DNA of 64,000 nucleotides from Acidobacteriaceae bacterium (GCA_003138975.1 PLHQ01000153.1:102433-166432); one strand, 5' to 3'. Counted from the first letter of the stretch, positions 52,484-61,985 are shown. Program-made: numbers and translations. Notes: generated by a model not told the origin, from the sequence alone.

Positions 52484-53725
52484 ATGTCGCGCCGCTCAAC
52501 CGCCCACGCCGCTCCTAATGCAACTCCAATCGTAGCCAGCCGGAAGCCCGATAGCCGAAGCCCGAAGCCCGCTTTTTTGCTAAAGTCACTCATCGCTCTG
52601 GTCCTCACTCTGACTCTCGCCGCCTCAGCCCAAACCAGGCCCCGCGCCCGCGATCTCGGCGTCCCCTTCGACGGCACTCCCGGCCTCAACAACGCCATTA
52701 CAGATGTCAAAGGCGTCGAGGTCGGCCACACCACGATCATCACCGGCAGCGGCAAACTCATAGTCGGCAAGGGTCCCATCCGCACCGGCGTCACCGCCAT
52801 TCATCCCCGCGGCAAGAACGCCAACGACGCCGTCTTCGCCGCCTGGTTCACCCTCAACGGCAATGGTGAAATGACCGGCACCACCTGGGTCGACGACTCC
52901 GGCTTCCTCAACGGCCCCGTCATGATCACCAACACTCACAGCGTCGGCGTCGTCCGCGACGCCGTCATCGCCTGGAAAGTAAACCACGGCACACCCGACA
53001 TGGAAGGCTACTGGTGGTCCCTCCCCGTCGTCGCCGAAACCTGGGATGGATGGCTCAATGACATCAACGGATTCCACGTCCACCCCGAAGACGCCTTCCA
53101 CGCCCTCGACGTTGCCCGCTCCGGCCCAGTCGAGGAAGGCAACGTCGGCGGCGGCACCGGCATGATCTGTAACGAATTCAAAGGCGGCATCGGCACCTCC
53201 TCCCGTATCCTCGACACTAAAGCTGGAGGCTATACCGTCGGTGTCCTCGTCCAGTGTAACTACGGCCGCCGCGACCAGCTACGCATCGCCGGCGTTCCCG
53301 TCGGTAAAGAAATCCCCGAGCATCCCGCCTATGGCGACAGTGAAGATACCGGCTCCATCATTGTCATCGTCGCCACCGACGCACCGCTCATCCCCACGCA
53401 ACTCAAGCGCATCGCTAAAAAGGTCTCTCTCGGCCTCGGCCGCGATGGCAGCTACTCCGGAGATGGCTCTGGAGACATCTTCCTCGCCTTCTCCACCGCC
53501 AATCCTGGCGCCGTCGGCACCAAGGGACTCCACCAGTTAACGATGCTCCCCAACGATTCCCTCGACCCCATCTTCCTCGCCACCGTCCAAGCCACCGAAG
53601 AAGCCGTCGTCAACGCTATGGTCGCCGCCGAAACCATGAAAGGCATCGACGACCACGAAGTCATCGCCTTACCGCACGACCGCCTCCGCGAAGTGCTAAA
53701 AAAGTACAACCGCCTGGCAAGATGA
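52484..53725 (+). CDS. P1-family (S58, DmpA-type) aminopeptidase, exported
   Basis: A 413-residue Ntn-fold peptidase that matures by self-cleavage. The core starts at RARDLGVPFDGTPG and shows GVEVGHTTI, the conserved FLNGPVMITNTHSVGVVRDA, EEGNVGGGTGMICNEFKGGIG followed by TSSR (the processing/nucleophile region), and NDSLDPIFLATVQATEEAVVNA. A signal-type helix (residues 32-47) stands behind an N-terminal extension encoded partly by a heptamer repeat tract. The ATG at 52484 has CGGAGG upstream; a TTG at 52577 would start directly at the signal helix. Confidence 0.88.
   Translation: MSRRSTAHAAPNATPIVASRKPDSRSPKPAFLLKSLIALVLTLTLAASAQTRPRARDLGVPFDGTPGLNNAITDVKGVEVGHTTIITGSGKLIVGKGPIRTGVTAIHPRGKNANDAVFAAWFTLNGNGEMTGTTWVDDSGFLNGPVMITNTHSVGVVRDAVIAWKVNHGTPDMEGYWWSLPVVAETWDGWLNDINGFHVHPEDAFHALDVARSGPVEEGNVGGGTGMICNEFKGGIGTSSRILDTKAGGYTVGVLVQCNYGRRDQLRIAGVPVGKEIPEHPAYGDSEDTGSIIVIVATDAPLIPTQLKRIAKKVSLGLGRDGSYSGDGSGDIFLAFSTANPGAVGTKGLHQLTMLPNDSLDPIFLATVQATEEAVVNAMVAAETMKGIDDHEVIALPHDRLREVLKKYNRLAR
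52539..52573. repeat. Heptanucleotide repeat tract G inside coding sequence
   Basis: GCCGGAA, GCCCGAT, AGCCGAA, GCCCGAA, GCCCGCT in phase, encoding about residues 19-30 of the DmpA-type peptidase reading, just before its signal helix. Confidence 0.75.
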
Positions 53726-53743
53726 CCCTGAACTAACTAAACT

Positions 53744-54000
53744 TTGTCATTCCGACCGGAGCCGGAGCGCCAGCGACGGCGCAGCGGAGGAACCTGTTTT
53801 TTGCTGGCGTCGGCACAACTCGTGTGGAGACGGGCGACTCGCCCGTCCGCCGAGCGAAGCTCGGCTCAGGTTGCCGACGATCTCCATCTTGTTCAGCGCA
53901 GCTTTTGGGTGGCGCAGCACTTCAGCGCTGCAATAAAGCCACAAACTGAAATGGCGGCTTCAGCCGCCGAGGTAAGACTCATTCCCAATTTGGGGAACTC
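53744..54000. repeat. Mosaic of intergenic palindromes
   Basis: Starts with a TTGTCATTCCGAC repeat copy. It then contains hairpins ACGGGCG-ACT-CGCCCGT (53830-53846), GCCGAGC-GAA-GCTCGGC (53849-53865), GCAGC...GCTGC (53914-53931) and GGCGGC-TTCA-GCCGCC (53953-53968). No gene is supportable in 53726-54081. Confidence 0.7.
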
Positions 54001-54081
54001 CCATCCCCCCACTATCCTCATTACTTTCGCTGCCCCACCCCCGTGCCTTCCACTTCTCCGCCAAAAGACTACACTCGAACT

Positions 54082-54318
54082 GTGAAACGCCTCTACACCA
54101 TCGGACGCGTCAAAGGCGGCATGCAGTTCACCTGCACCCACTGCGCCCATCACGTCAGCACTCTCGACTTCGATCCCCGCGACGGCAACCTCCGCACCCA
54201 AGCCGCCACTGCCATCAATCAACACGCCACCAGCGTCCACCACGAGCCCGTAATGTTCTCCTCCCTCGACGCCCAGCAACACGTCTGGCACACCTCACCT
54301 CCATTGAAGGCCTTTTAA
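54082..54318 (+). CDS. Small putative zinc-binding protein
   Basis: A 78-residue reading with QFTCTHCAHHV (CxxC plus HH) near residue 18 and further His residues (HATSVHHEP, HVWHTS), suggesting one bound metal. The start is uncertain: GTG 54082, or a GTG 39 bases further up at 54043. I recognise no family. It is flanked by repeat copies on both sides, so it may be an orphan gene. Confidence 0.5.
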   Translation: MKRLYTIGRVKGGMQFTCTHCAHHVSTLDFDPRDGNLRTQAATAINQHATSVHHEPVMFSSLDAQQHVWHTSPPLKAF

Positions 54319-54322
54319 AGCC

Positions 54323-54352
54323 TTGTCATTCCAAGCGCGCGGGAAATCTGGC
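54323..54352. repeat. TTGTCATTCC intergenic repeat copy
   Basis: Begins CTTGTCATTCCAAGCGCGCG and ends AAATCTGG; same class as at 47695, 53744 and 58054. Confidence 0.55.
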
Positions 54353-54463
54353 TTTTTTGCGAATGTGCAATGCTCGTCTGTCGAGAACCAGCCTCAAAAT
54401 CTGAATCGACCTCATAGGCAAATTCGATTGGACTTGCGTCTGCCCGCGACTTAGAGTCCTAGC

Positions 54464-55984
54464 GTGCAGCCTAGTCGCACTCGAACCCGCGGTCTGCTCC
54501 GGCGCGTCACCCTGCCGGACTCTGCCCATCCCTTGTTCCGCCCGCCTTTCCGGAATTACCAGTTCGACAGTGCCTACGACGAGATGTTCGAGGCCCCAGG
54601 CATCCCGCGCCCCCACTATCGCGCTCTCTTTCAGACCTTGCTCGATCTGCCCTCGGAGGAATTGCGCAAAAGCCAGCAAGCCGCCGAACTGTCATTCCTC
54701 CATCAAGGCATCACCTTCACCGTTTACGGCAACTCGGAAGGCACCGAGCGGGTCTTCCCCAACGATCTTCTGCCCCGCATTATTCCCCACGCGGAATGGC
54801 GCAAGATCGAAAGCGGGCTCACTCAGCGCATCGCAGCCCTGAATTTGTTTCTGGAAGACATCTACCACAACGGAAGAATCCTGGCGGACGGAATCGTCCC
54901 CAAAGAACTTGTCTACACCTGCCGCCACTTCCGCCGCGAGATGCGCGGTCTCAACGTCCCCCGCGGAATCTACGTCAGCATCTGTGGCACCGATCTCGTC
55001 CGCCTTCCCGATGGCAACTTCGCCGTACTGGAGGATAATCTGCGCGTCCCCAGCGGCGTCTCCTACATGCTGGCCAACCGGAAAGTCCTGAAAAAGGTTT
55101 TTCCCACACTCTTCCGCGACTACGGTGTCTGTCCCGTCGATCACTACGCCCAAGCCCTGCTGGCAACGCTGCGCGCCCTTACCCCGCCCAATTTCTACGG
55201 CCGGCACGAGCCCACTGTTGTGCTGCTCACTCCCGGAGTTTTCAACTCGGCATATTTCGAGCACACCTTCCTGGCGCAGCAGATGGGCATCGAGCTCGTC
55301 GAAGGGCGCGATCTACTGGTCCACGACAACGTCGTCTACATGCGCACGACCGCGGGACTTCGCCGTGTCGACGTCATCTACCGCCGCGTCGACGACGACT
55401 TCCTCGACCCCCTCTGCTTCCAGCGCGATTCCAGCCTCGGGGTTCCCGGATTATTCAACGCCTATCGCACCGGCAATGTGAGCCTGGCCAATGCCATCGG
55501 CACCGGCATCGCCGACGACAAAGCCGTCTACGCCTACGTCCCCGCGATCATCCGCTACTATCTTGGCGAAGATCCCATCCTGGCCAACGTTCCCACCTAC
55601 CTGCTCACCGATCGTTCGCAACAAAATTACGTTCTCGATCACCTCGACGAACTGGTCGTGAAAGCCGTAGGTGAATCGGGCGGCTACGGCATGTTGATCG
55701 GCCCTCAAAGCACAGCCGAGCAGCGCGAAGATTTTCGCCGCCGCATCCAGGCCGAGCCCCGCAACTACATCGCCCAGCCCACGCTTAGCCTCTCACGCGC
55801 TCCCTGCTTCCTCGATGGAGAAGCCCAAGCCCGTCACGTCGACCTTCGCCCTTACATCCTCTACGGTGAAAACGTAACACTCGTCCCCGGCGGCCTCACT
55901 CGCGTAGCTCTGCGCCGCGGATCGCTCGTCGTGAACTCCTCACAGGGCGGCGGCAGCAAAGACACATGGGTACTACGCGCATGA
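54464..55984 (+). CDS. Circularly permuted ATP-grasp protein (DUF404/DUF407 type)
   Basis: A 506-residue protein of the CP-ATPgrasp family. It starts from GTG with [18 protein letters not shown], then [78 protein letters not shown] and [17 protein letters not shown]. The family is predicted to form peptide-like amide bonds using ATP, but no reaction is proven. It is the first of three linked genes; its stop overlaps the next ATG (ATGA). Confidence 0.9.
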   Translation: MQPSRTRTRGLLRRVTLPDSAHPLFRPPFRNYQFDSAYDEMFEAPGIPRPHYRALFQTLLDLPSEELRKSQQAAELSFLHQGITFTVYGNSEGTERVFPNDLLPRIIPHAEWRKIESGLTQRIAALNLFLEDIYHNGRILADGIVPKELVYTCRHFRREMRGLNVPRGIYVSICGTDLVRLPDGNFAVLEDNLRVPSGVSYMLANRKVLKKVFPTLFRDYGVCPVDHYAQALLATLRALTPPNFYGRHEPTVVLLTPGVFNSAYFEHTFLAQQMGIELVEGRDLLVHDNVVYMRTTAGLRRVDVIYRRVDDDFLDPLCFQRDSSLGVPGLFNAYRTGNVSLANAIGTGIADDKAVYAYVPAIIRYYLGEDPILANVPTYLLTDRSQQNYVLDHLDELVVKAVGESGGYGMLIGPQSTAEQREDFRRRIQAEPRNYIAQPTLSLSRAPCFLDGEAQARHVDLRPYILYGENVTLVPGGLTRVALRRGSLVVNSSQGGGSKDTWVLRA

Positions 55985-56964
55985 CCGATCACCGCGAAAC
56001 CACCATGCTCTCCCGCGTCGCGGACAACCTCTACTGGATGAGCCGCTACCTCGAGCGCGCCGAGCACACCGCGCGCCTCATCGACGTTGACCTTCAACTC
56101 CGTCTCGACCAATCCCCCGAAGCCGGCTCTGACCGGTGGCTCGGTCTCCTCAAAGCCCTTCAAGTACCCGCTCCGGAAAATGTCCCCCTCGACGCCGAAA
56201 TTCTCACTCACCTTCTCACCCTGGACCGTACGAATCCTTCCTCAATTATTTCCTGCGTCGCCGCCGCCCGCGAAAATCTCCGCCAAGCCCGCGAACAGTG
56301 CAGTTCCGAAATGTGGGAGCAACTCAACCGCCTCTTCCTGCAAGTCAAGAGCACCGCATCCAGCGACTGTGGCCTGCCCGATTCTCACGGCTTCTTCCGC
56401 GCCGTGCAGGACGGCGCACACCTGTTTCAAGGCATCACCGATTCCACCATGTCGCACGGCGAGGGCTGGCATTACATCCAGCTCGGACGCTTCGTCGAAC
56501 GCACCGAAGCCGTCGCCCGCCTGATCGGCACTCACTTCATCCGCCTGCCTCATCCTCTCGATCAGGCCGTCGAAAGCGAAGAGTATCTCGAATGGGTGGG
56601 ATTGCTGAAGTCCTGCGCCGCCTTCCAGGCCTACTGCAAAGCTCACACCGCCGAACTGCGCCCTCTGCGCGTCGCGGAATTTCTCCTGCTCAATCCAGGC
56701 TTTCCGCACTCCATAGCATTCTCCGTCGACCGCGTCCACACCGCTCTTACCGCCATCGCCGAGTTAACCGAGCGCAAGGCCGAGCAACCCGTTCGCATCG
56801 CCGGACGCCTTCGCGCCACTCTCAGCTTCAGTCAGATCGACGAAATCATGGCCTCCGGCGCCATCGCCTACGTCGATAGCATCCGCTGGCAGTGCGCCCA
56901 GGCCCACACCGCCATCCAACAAGTTTATTTCGACTATTCCGTAGAATCGGCCCTGGTCGCGTAA
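55981..56964 (+). CDS. Alpha-E (DUF403) helical protein
   Basis: A 327-residue all-helical protein. It begins [28 protein letters not shown], the alpha-E signature, with [29 protein letters not shown] and the conserved [25 protein letters not shown]. The family nearly always travels with the CP-ATPgrasp and a transglutaminase-like protein and probably forms a complex with the former; its activity is unknown. Start ATG 55981 is chosen from the four-base overlap. Confidence 0.9.
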   Translation: MTDHRETTMLSRVADNLYWMSRYLERAEHTARLIDVDLQLRLDQSPEAGSDRWLGLLKALQVPAPENVPLDAEILTHLLTLDRTNPSSIISCVAAARENLRQAREQCSSEMWEQLNRLFLQVKSTASSDCGLPDSHGFFRAVQDGAHLFQGITDSTMSHGEGWHYIQLGRFVERTEAVARLIGTHFIRLPHPLDQAVESEEYLEWVGLLKSCAAFQAYCKAHTAELRPLRVAEFLLLNPGFPHSIAFSVDRVHTALTAIAELTERKAEQPVRIAGRLRATLSFSQIDEIMASGAIAYVDSIRWQCAQAHTAIQQVYFDYSVESALVA

Positions 56965-56988
56965 CAACGCACGCAGCACCGTGGTAGA

Positions 56989-57038
56989 GCGGCGCTTCAG
57001 CGCCGCGTAAAGCGCAAGAATGATTCGGGCTTTAGCCC
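56989..57038. repeat. Two short palindromes between the alpha-E and transglutaminase genes
   Basis: GCGGCGC-TTCA-GCGCCGC (56989-57006) and GGGC-TTTA-GCCC (57027-57038). The TTCA loop recurs at 53953-53968. Confidence 0.65.
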
Positions 57039-57054
57039 CTGAGGGAAATCCTCC

Positions 57055-58029
57055 ATGATCTACTCCGTCCTCCACACCACCACCTTCACCTACCAGCCCG
57101 CCGTCCGCGAGAGCGTGATGGAAGTCCGCCTGCAGCCCCGCAGCGACGGCCCTCAGCACTGCCTCACCTTCGAACTCGACGTCACTCCCGCCGCCAACAT
57201 CATGCAGTACCGTGATTTCATGGGCAACACCGTCCATCATTTCGATATCGCCGGAAAACACTCCGAGGTCAAAGTCACCGCCCGTTCCTCCGTCGAAGTC
57301 CAGTCCGCACCGCCTCCCAACTCCGCCGACGCCGGCTCCTGGTCCGACCTCGACCGCGCCATTTCCTCCGTCTCCGGATCCGACGATTACTGGGAGATGC
57401 TTCTCCCCAGCCAGTTCGCCAAATCCACCTCCTGCCTCGAAGCCTTCGCCAAAGATCTTCGCTGCGAGCGCCGCGACACTCCGCTGCAACTTCTCACCGA
57501 ACTCAATCAATCCATCTACGAGTCTTTCGCCTACGTCCCCAACAGCACCAACGTCGACTCGCCCATCGACGACGCCCTCCACTCCCGCCAGGGAGTCTGT
57601 CAGGATTTCGCTCACATCATGATCGCTCTCGTCCGTCCCCTGCGCATTCCCTGCTGTTACGTCAGCGGATACATGTTTCACCGCGACGCAGCCGAAGAAA
57701 AAAAGGATCGCTCGCTCGAAGGTGCGTCCCACGCCTGGATTGAGGCCCTCATCCCTAATCTAGGATGGATCGCCTTCGACCCCACCAACAACCTGATCGG
57801 CGCCGACCGCCACATCCGCGTCGCCCTCGGACGCGACTACGCCGACGTCCCTCCCACCCGCGGCGTCCACAAAGGCGAAGCGCAGAGTGCCCTCAGTGTC
57901 TCCGTCACCGTCAGCCCCTCCGACGCTCCCCCGCCCGTCCAACTCCCTCCCACCCTGGTCATCCAATCCCGCCCCACCACCGCCCGCACCCCGCGCATCG
58001 ACCACGAACAACAACAGCAACAACAGTAG
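57055..58029 (+). CDS. Transglutaminase-like cysteine protein of the ATP-grasp/alpha-E cluster
   Basis: A 324-residue protein. An N-terminal beta domain (MIYSVLHTTTFTYQPAVRESVMEVRLQPR) precedes the papain-like core with the catalytic triad: Cys in RQGVCQDFAHIMIALVR, His in GASHAWIEALIP and Asp in GWIAFDPTNN. The C-terminal 60 residues are Pro/Ser-rich and end in a run of Gln. Such members are thought to act as peptidases or transamidating enzymes on the product of the neighbouring ATP-grasp. It lies 90 bases after the alpha-E gene. Confidence 0.92.
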   Translation: MIYSVLHTTTFTYQPAVRESVMEVRLQPRSDGPQHCLTFELDVTPAANIMQYRDFMGNTVHHFDIAGKHSEVKVTARSSVEVQSAPPPNSADAGSWSDLDRAISSVSGSDDYWEMLLPSQFAKSTSCLEAFAKDLRCERRDTPLQLLTELNQSIYESFAYVPNSTNVDSPIDDALHSRQGVCQDFAHIMIALVRPLRIPCCYVSGYMFHRDAAEEKKDRSLEGASHAWIEALIPNLGWIAFDPTNNLIGADRHIRVALGRDYADVPPTRGVHKGEAQSALSVSVTVSPSDAPPPVQLPPTLVIQSRPTTARTPRIDHEQQQQQQ

Positions 58030-58053
58030 GCCTGCATCGCGTCTCTATATCTC

Positions 58054-58094
58054 TTGTCATTCCGAGCGCGCCGAAGGCGGGCGAGGACCCTGCT
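58054..58094. repeat. TTGTCATTCCGAGCGCGCCG intergenic repeat copy
   Basis: Same opening as the copies at 47695, 53744 and 54323, ending GGACCCTG. It stands between the transglutaminase gene and the decayed region. Confidence 0.6.
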
Positions 58095-58095
58095 G

Positions 58096-58503
58096 CTATC
58101 CCGCCCCAACCCTTGCTTCCGCCCCTGTCGTCTCCGACAAGAGGCTGCGCACGATGTCCCTCGCCCATTCCGGAGCCTCTTCGATACCGGCGCGCTCCGG
58201 CGTTTTTCGCTTATCTGCACGAACCTTACCCGAGGGAACCTCGGCCTGCACTTTCTCGCCGCTTGCCGCCGCTCGGCTCGGTTCGCCTTCTTCCACTCCA
58301 TCCGCGAAATCTCGCGCAAACCACTGTGGCCCGTTGATGCAGGTCTGATCCACGGTATGGCGGTCGATCACCACATCGGTCGCCTTCTCCGCCTCGAACT
58401 TCGTATGCGTTAGGTTGGCGCTCGCCGTCTGAAGCCCGTAGAGCTTCAGTCCCGCCGTCTTCGGGTCCATCTGCCCGCTCCCGAGCAGTTGCAACACCTG
58501 CAT
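58096..58503 (-). pseudogene. C-terminal remnant of a conserved acidobacterial hypothetical protein
   Basis: The minus-strand reading from about 58503 to the stop at 58096 encodes VLQLLGSGQMDPKTAGLKLYGLQTASANL followed by a charged tail. The motif (a helix pair with xGLLLYxLQxAxxNL) is known from many short acidobacterial proteins. Here the usual N-terminus is missing: upstream of about 58503 the same frame runs antisense through the GIY-YIG fragment. I read it as truncated; a real fused protein is unlikely. Confidence 0.6.
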
Positions 58504-58713
58504 GCCCGTTACGACGTAGTTCGCCTGCTCTACTGGGAATCGTACGATGACGTCCACAAGGCGCTGGCCCGCGAGAAGCAACTCAAAGGATGGGCGCGCG
58601 CCAAGAAAGTCGCTCTGCTGGAACGGCGCAATCCACACTGGAAGGACTTGGCCTCGGAGTGGTACCCGTGGATGCAGCCGAGTGAAGGTAGGGATGCTTC
58701 GACTCCGCGGTGA
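58489..58713 (+). pseudogene. C-terminal remnant of a GIY-YIG endonuclease-like gene
   Basis: The plus-strand reading ARYDVVRLLYWESYDDVHKALAREKQLKGWARAKKVALLERRNPHWKDLASEW matches the second half of the small GIY-YIG (UvrC-like, UPF0213) proteins. The GIY and YIG strands and the catalytic Arg region are missing; homology begins exactly where the antisense hypothetical gene begins. Without the catalytic half it cannot act as a nuclease. Confidence 0.75.
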
Positions 58714-58887
58714 CGATCGCTTCGCGGTCGTCGCCGATCCGCTCAGCATGACAGTCGCCTTCGGGATGGCCTCAGCGGCAAAGGCCTCGGATCCACGCAG
58801 AGGGCTGCGGGAAAGATTGGGAGTCCTGCACGTGGAAAGACACGGACAAGAGTGTCCGTGCCACACAAGCCGAGCACGTCGGGTCTT
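58714..58887. other. Spacer of short inverted repeats after the decayed genes
   Basis: Contains several small palindromic pieces, including GACGATCGC/GCGGTCGTC at 58711-58732 and GGACA-AGAG-TGTCC near 58844-58857. No gene is supportable. Confidence 0.4.
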
Positions 58888-58922
58888 GCTAAGAACTAAA
58901 AGCTAAGAGCCAAGAGCTAGGT
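58888..58922. repeat. Heptanucleotide repeat tract F
   Basis: GCTAAGA, ACTAAAA, GCTAAGA, GCCAAGA, GCTAGGT in phase. The last unit contains the stop codon (TAG on the minus strand) of the aminotransferase gene that ends at 58917. Confidence 0.8.
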
Positions 58923-60263
58923 CACAGCCTTATCCGTGATCTCGAGCCCGCGATCGATAATGGCGAACGCTTCGCGCATCTGCTGCTCGTTGATGCACAG
59001 TGGAGGATTGGTGAAGAAAGTGTTCCAGCGAACAAACGTGTAAAGGCCTTGCTCGCGGAAGAAGCGTCCGAGCGCAACCATTTCATCGGACGTGCCATTG
59101 AACGGCGCCATCGGCTGACGCGTTTTGCGATTGCGAATCAGTTCGACGATGCCGAACAATCCAATCGAGCGCACCGCGCCCACTGACGGATGTTTCGCCT
59201 GCATCTCCGCACCCAGCTGCTTCAGGATCGCGCCCATTTTTTTCGCGTTGTCGATCAGTCCATCTTCTTCATACACGCGAATGGTCGCCAGCGCCGCCGC
59301 GCATCCCATGGGATGGCTGTTGTAAGTCAGCCCTCCATAAAACACCTTGTCCTGAAAATGCTGCGCGATGTGATGCCGCATGCCAACCGCTCCCAGCGGC
59401 AAATAGCTGGACGTCAATCCCTTCGCCATGCAAAGCAGATCGGGAACCACCTTCCAGTGATCGACCGCAAACCACGCGCCGGTGCGTCCGAAGCCAGCCA
59501 TCACCTCATCGGCAATCATCAATATGCCGTACTTGTCGCACAGCTTGCGGATACCTTCGAGATATCCATCAGGAGGAACAAGAATGCCATTCGTCCCAGT
59601 TACGGGCTCGAGGATGAATGCCGCAATCGTCTGCGGGCCTTCGAGCTGAATCGTTTCTTCAATCATGGCGAGTGAAGTCTCGGCCGATTCCCATCCGCGC
59701 TCAATGCCGTGATAAGGATCGAGCACGTGAATCACGCCCGGAATCCCAGGCTCCGCGGCCCATCTGCGAGGATCGCCGGTAAGACTCATCGCTCCCGCGG
59801 TCGCGCCGTGATAGGAACGATAGCGCGCGATGATCTTGTGGCGTCCGGTAAAGAAGCGCGCGATCTTGATGGCGTTCTCGTTGGCCTCAGCGCCGCCGTT
59901 GGTGAAGAAGAAGGTGTCGATGTCTCCGGGAGTGATTTCGGCGAGCTTCGCGCCAAGGCGCGCGCGAACTTCTGTCGCCATGAAAGGATTCGCATAGGCG
60001 AGCGTTGCTGCCTGCTCGCTGATCGCCTGAATGACGCGCTCGTCGCCGTGTCCGATGTTGACGGACATGAGTTGGCTGTTGAAGTCGATGAAGCGCTTCC
60101 CTTCCGGCGTATAGAAGTAAATCCCTTTGGCGCTGGCGACGGGAATGGGATCGACCTTCGACTGTGCCGACCATTCATAAAGCGTGTGCTTGCGGGAAAG
60201 GTCGACGATTTCCTTGCCAGTCATCTTCGTGGTCGTCACCGGATTAGCAATGGTAGTAGTCAT
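58917..60263 (-). CDS. Class III aminotransferase, omega-amino acid/taurine:pyruvate type
   Basis: A 448-residue PLP enzyme. It has FIDFNSQLMSVNIGHGD, FFTNGGAEANENAIKIAR, YRSYHGATAGAMSLTGDPRRW, AAFILEPVTGTNGI, IADEVMAGFGRTGAWFAVDHW, the Lys in LLCMAKGLTSSYLPLGAV, and YNSHPMGCAAALATI. The sequence is closest in style to taurine/beta-alanine:pyruvate aminotransferases. It lies downstream of an mmsA-type gene, which fits beta-alanine or aminoisobutyrate breakdown, inferred from context. ATG 60263 follows GGAG. Confidence 0.87.
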   Translation of the reverse strand: MTTTIANPVTTTKMTGKEIVDLSRKHTLYEWSAQSKVDPIPVASAKGIYFYTPEGKRFIDFNSQLMSVNIGHGDERVIQAISEQAATLAYANPFMATEVRARLGAKLAEITPGDIDTFFFTNGGAEANENAIKIARFFTGRHKIIARYRSYHGATAGAMSLTGDPRRWAAEPGIPGVIHVLDPYHGIERGWESAETSLAMIEETIQLEGPQTIAAFILEPVTGTNGILVPPDGYLEGIRKLCDKYGILMIADEVMAGFGRTGAWFAVDHWKVVPDLLCMAKGLTSSYLPLGAVGMRHHIAQHFQDKVFYGGLTYNSHPMGCAAALATIRVYEEDGLIDNAKKMGAILKQLGAEMQAKHPSVGAVRSIGLFGIVELIRNRKTRQPMAPFNGTSDEMVALGRFFREQGLYTFVRWNTFFTNPPLCINEQQMREAFAIIDRGLEITDKAVT

Positions 60264-60308
60264 CAATAGAACTCCGTTATGGAACGAGAGGTAACATGCC
60301 GAGCGTTG

Positions 60309-61799
60309 CTAGAACTTGCGGCTGTGCTCTTTGGCCCAACGCTCGACGACAACCTTCTTATCGGTATAGAACTCGATAGCATCGCGGCCCTGGCCGTGAA
60401 GATCGCCGAAGAAGCTGTTCTTCCACCCGCTGAAGGGGAAATAGGCCATGGGCGCGGCGACTCCGATGTTGATGCCGATATTTCCGGCGGGCGCTTCGTA
60501 GCGGAAGCGGCGCGCGGCTGATCCGCTGGACGTGAAAAGCGATGCTTGATTGCCGTAGGCGCTGCGTTCGAGGAACGCGAGAGCTTCGTCCATGTTATCG
60601 GCGTGGACGAGGCTGAGCACGGGACCGAAGATTTCCGTATCGGCAAGATCGCTGGTTGCGGGGACGTTGTCGAGGATCGTGGGCTTTACGAAGTTGCCGG
60701 ATTCATACTTCGGGATCTTCGAGTTGCGGCCGTCGAGCAGAACTTTTGCGCCCTGTTTTTCGCCGAGGCCGATCAGCGATTCGACGCGTTCTTTGCTCTG
60801 CGGCGTAATCACGGGACCCATCTGCACGCCTTCGTCGAGGCCGTTGCCGACTTTGAGTTTGGAGGCGGCGTCGGCAATGGAATCGCGGAAGGTCTTCTGC
60901 GCTTCGCCGATGGTGACGGCGACCGAGACGGCCAGGCAACGCTGGCCAGCGCACCCGAAGGCACTGTCGCTGATGATCTGCGTGGCCATCGGCATGTCGG
61001 CGTCGGGAAGAATGATGACGTGATTCTTAGCTCCGCCCTGGCACTGGCAGCGCTTCCCCTTTTCGCCGGAGCGCGCATAGATGTAACGCGCGACCGGAGT
61101 TGATCCGACGAAGCTGATGGCGCGAACCTTGGGATGGTCGACGAGCGCGTCGACAACAGCTTTGCCGCCATTAACCAGACTCACGACGCCTTTGGGTAAT
61201 CCGGTTTTCTCCAGCAGTTCGTAAATGTAGCGCATGGTGAGCGGAACGCGCTCAGACGGCTTGAGGATGAACGTGTTGCCGGTAGCGATAGCATAGGGCA
61301 GATACCAGAATGCAATCATGCCAGGAAAGTTGAAGGGCACGATGGCAGCGGTGACGCCGAGCGGTTGGCGGATCATCATCTCGTCGATGCCGCGAGCGAC
61401 GTCTTCGAGATTATAGCCTTGCATCATCATGGGAATGCCGCAGGCGACTTCGACGTTCTCGATGGCACGGCGCATCTCGGCTTTGGCTTCAGTGAAGGTC
61501 TTGCCGTTTTCCTGGGTGATGATGCGGCCGACGTCGTCGATGTGATCTTCGAGAAGCATCTTCAGCTTGAACAGTGGCTGGATGCGGTCCTCGGGCGGAG
61601 TGCGGCGCCATTCGGGGAAGGCTGCGGCGGCGGCTTCGACAGCCTGATTGACTTCGGCTGCCTCGGCGAGAGGGACCTGGGCGAGAGTTTCTCCGGTTGC
61701 GGGATTGAGGACGTCTCGCCATTCGGTCGCGTGCGAGTCGGTCCATTGGCCGTTGATGTAGTTGGTGAGCTTGGTGATGGGAGGTGCGGCTACGGGCAT
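60309..61799 (-). CDS. mmsA: CoA-acylating methylmalonate-semialdehyde dehydrogenase
   Basis: A 496-residue aldehyde dehydrogenase of the MmsA/IolA group, which oxidises methylmalonate or malonate semialdehyde to propionyl- or acetyl-CoA. Diagnostic features are [58 protein letters not shown], the catalytic Cys in [15 protein letters not shown] and [22 protein letters not shown]. It is 45 bases upstream of the aminotransferase gene, same strand. Confidence 0.93.
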   Translation of the reverse strand: MPVAAPPITKLTNYINGQWTDSHATEWRDVLNPATGETLAQVPLAEAAEVNQAVEAAAAAFPEWRRTPPEDRIQPLFKLKMLLEDHIDDVGRIITQENGKTFTEAKAEMRRAIENVEVACGIPMMMQGYNLEDVARGIDEMMIRQPLGVTAAIVPFNFPGMIAFWYLPYAIATGNTFILKPSERVPLTMRYIYELLEKTGLPKGVVSLVNGGKAVVDALVDHPKVRAISFVGSTPVARYIYARSGEKGKRCQCQGGAKNHVIILPDADMPMATQIISDSAFGCAGQRCLAVSVAVTIGEAQKTFRDSIADAASKLKVGNGLDEGVQMGPVITPQSKERVESLIGLGEKQGAKVLLDGRNSKIPKYESGNFVKPTILDNVPATSDLADTEIFGPVLSLVHADNMDEALAFLERSAYGNQASLFTSSGSAARRFRYEAPAGNIGINIGVAAPMAYFPFSGWKNSFFGDLHGQGRDAIEFYTDKKVVVERWAKEHSRKF

Positions 61800-61903
61800 G
61801 ATGAGGCCTCTGCTATCGCGAAGAATGTCGTGCGCGGGAAATCACGAAAGCCATGGGCAACGTGAGAATTCCCTCGAACAATAACTAATGATACAGCGTT
61901 ACA

Positions 61904-61970
61904 GAGATCCTTCGACTGCGGTTAGCCTTCGCGCTTTGAGGCGCGAAGGCCAATCCTCGCTCAGGATGAT
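61904..61970. repeat. GATCCTTCGACTGCGG / CTCAGGATGA intergenic repeat
   Basis: Begins GATCCTTCGACTGCGGTTAG, contains the inverted pair GCCTTCGCGC...GCGCGAAGGC, and ends CTCGCTCAGGATGA. It is highly similar in layout to 63430-63489. Confidence 0.7.
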
Positions 61971-61985
61971 AAATCTACTGAAGCA

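Noticed and set aside
56764-57732. A 322-codon minus-strand frame opposite the alpha-E and transglutaminase genes
   Set aside because: Gly/Val/Asp-rich antisense product without a domain; the plus-strand genes have complete family motifs.
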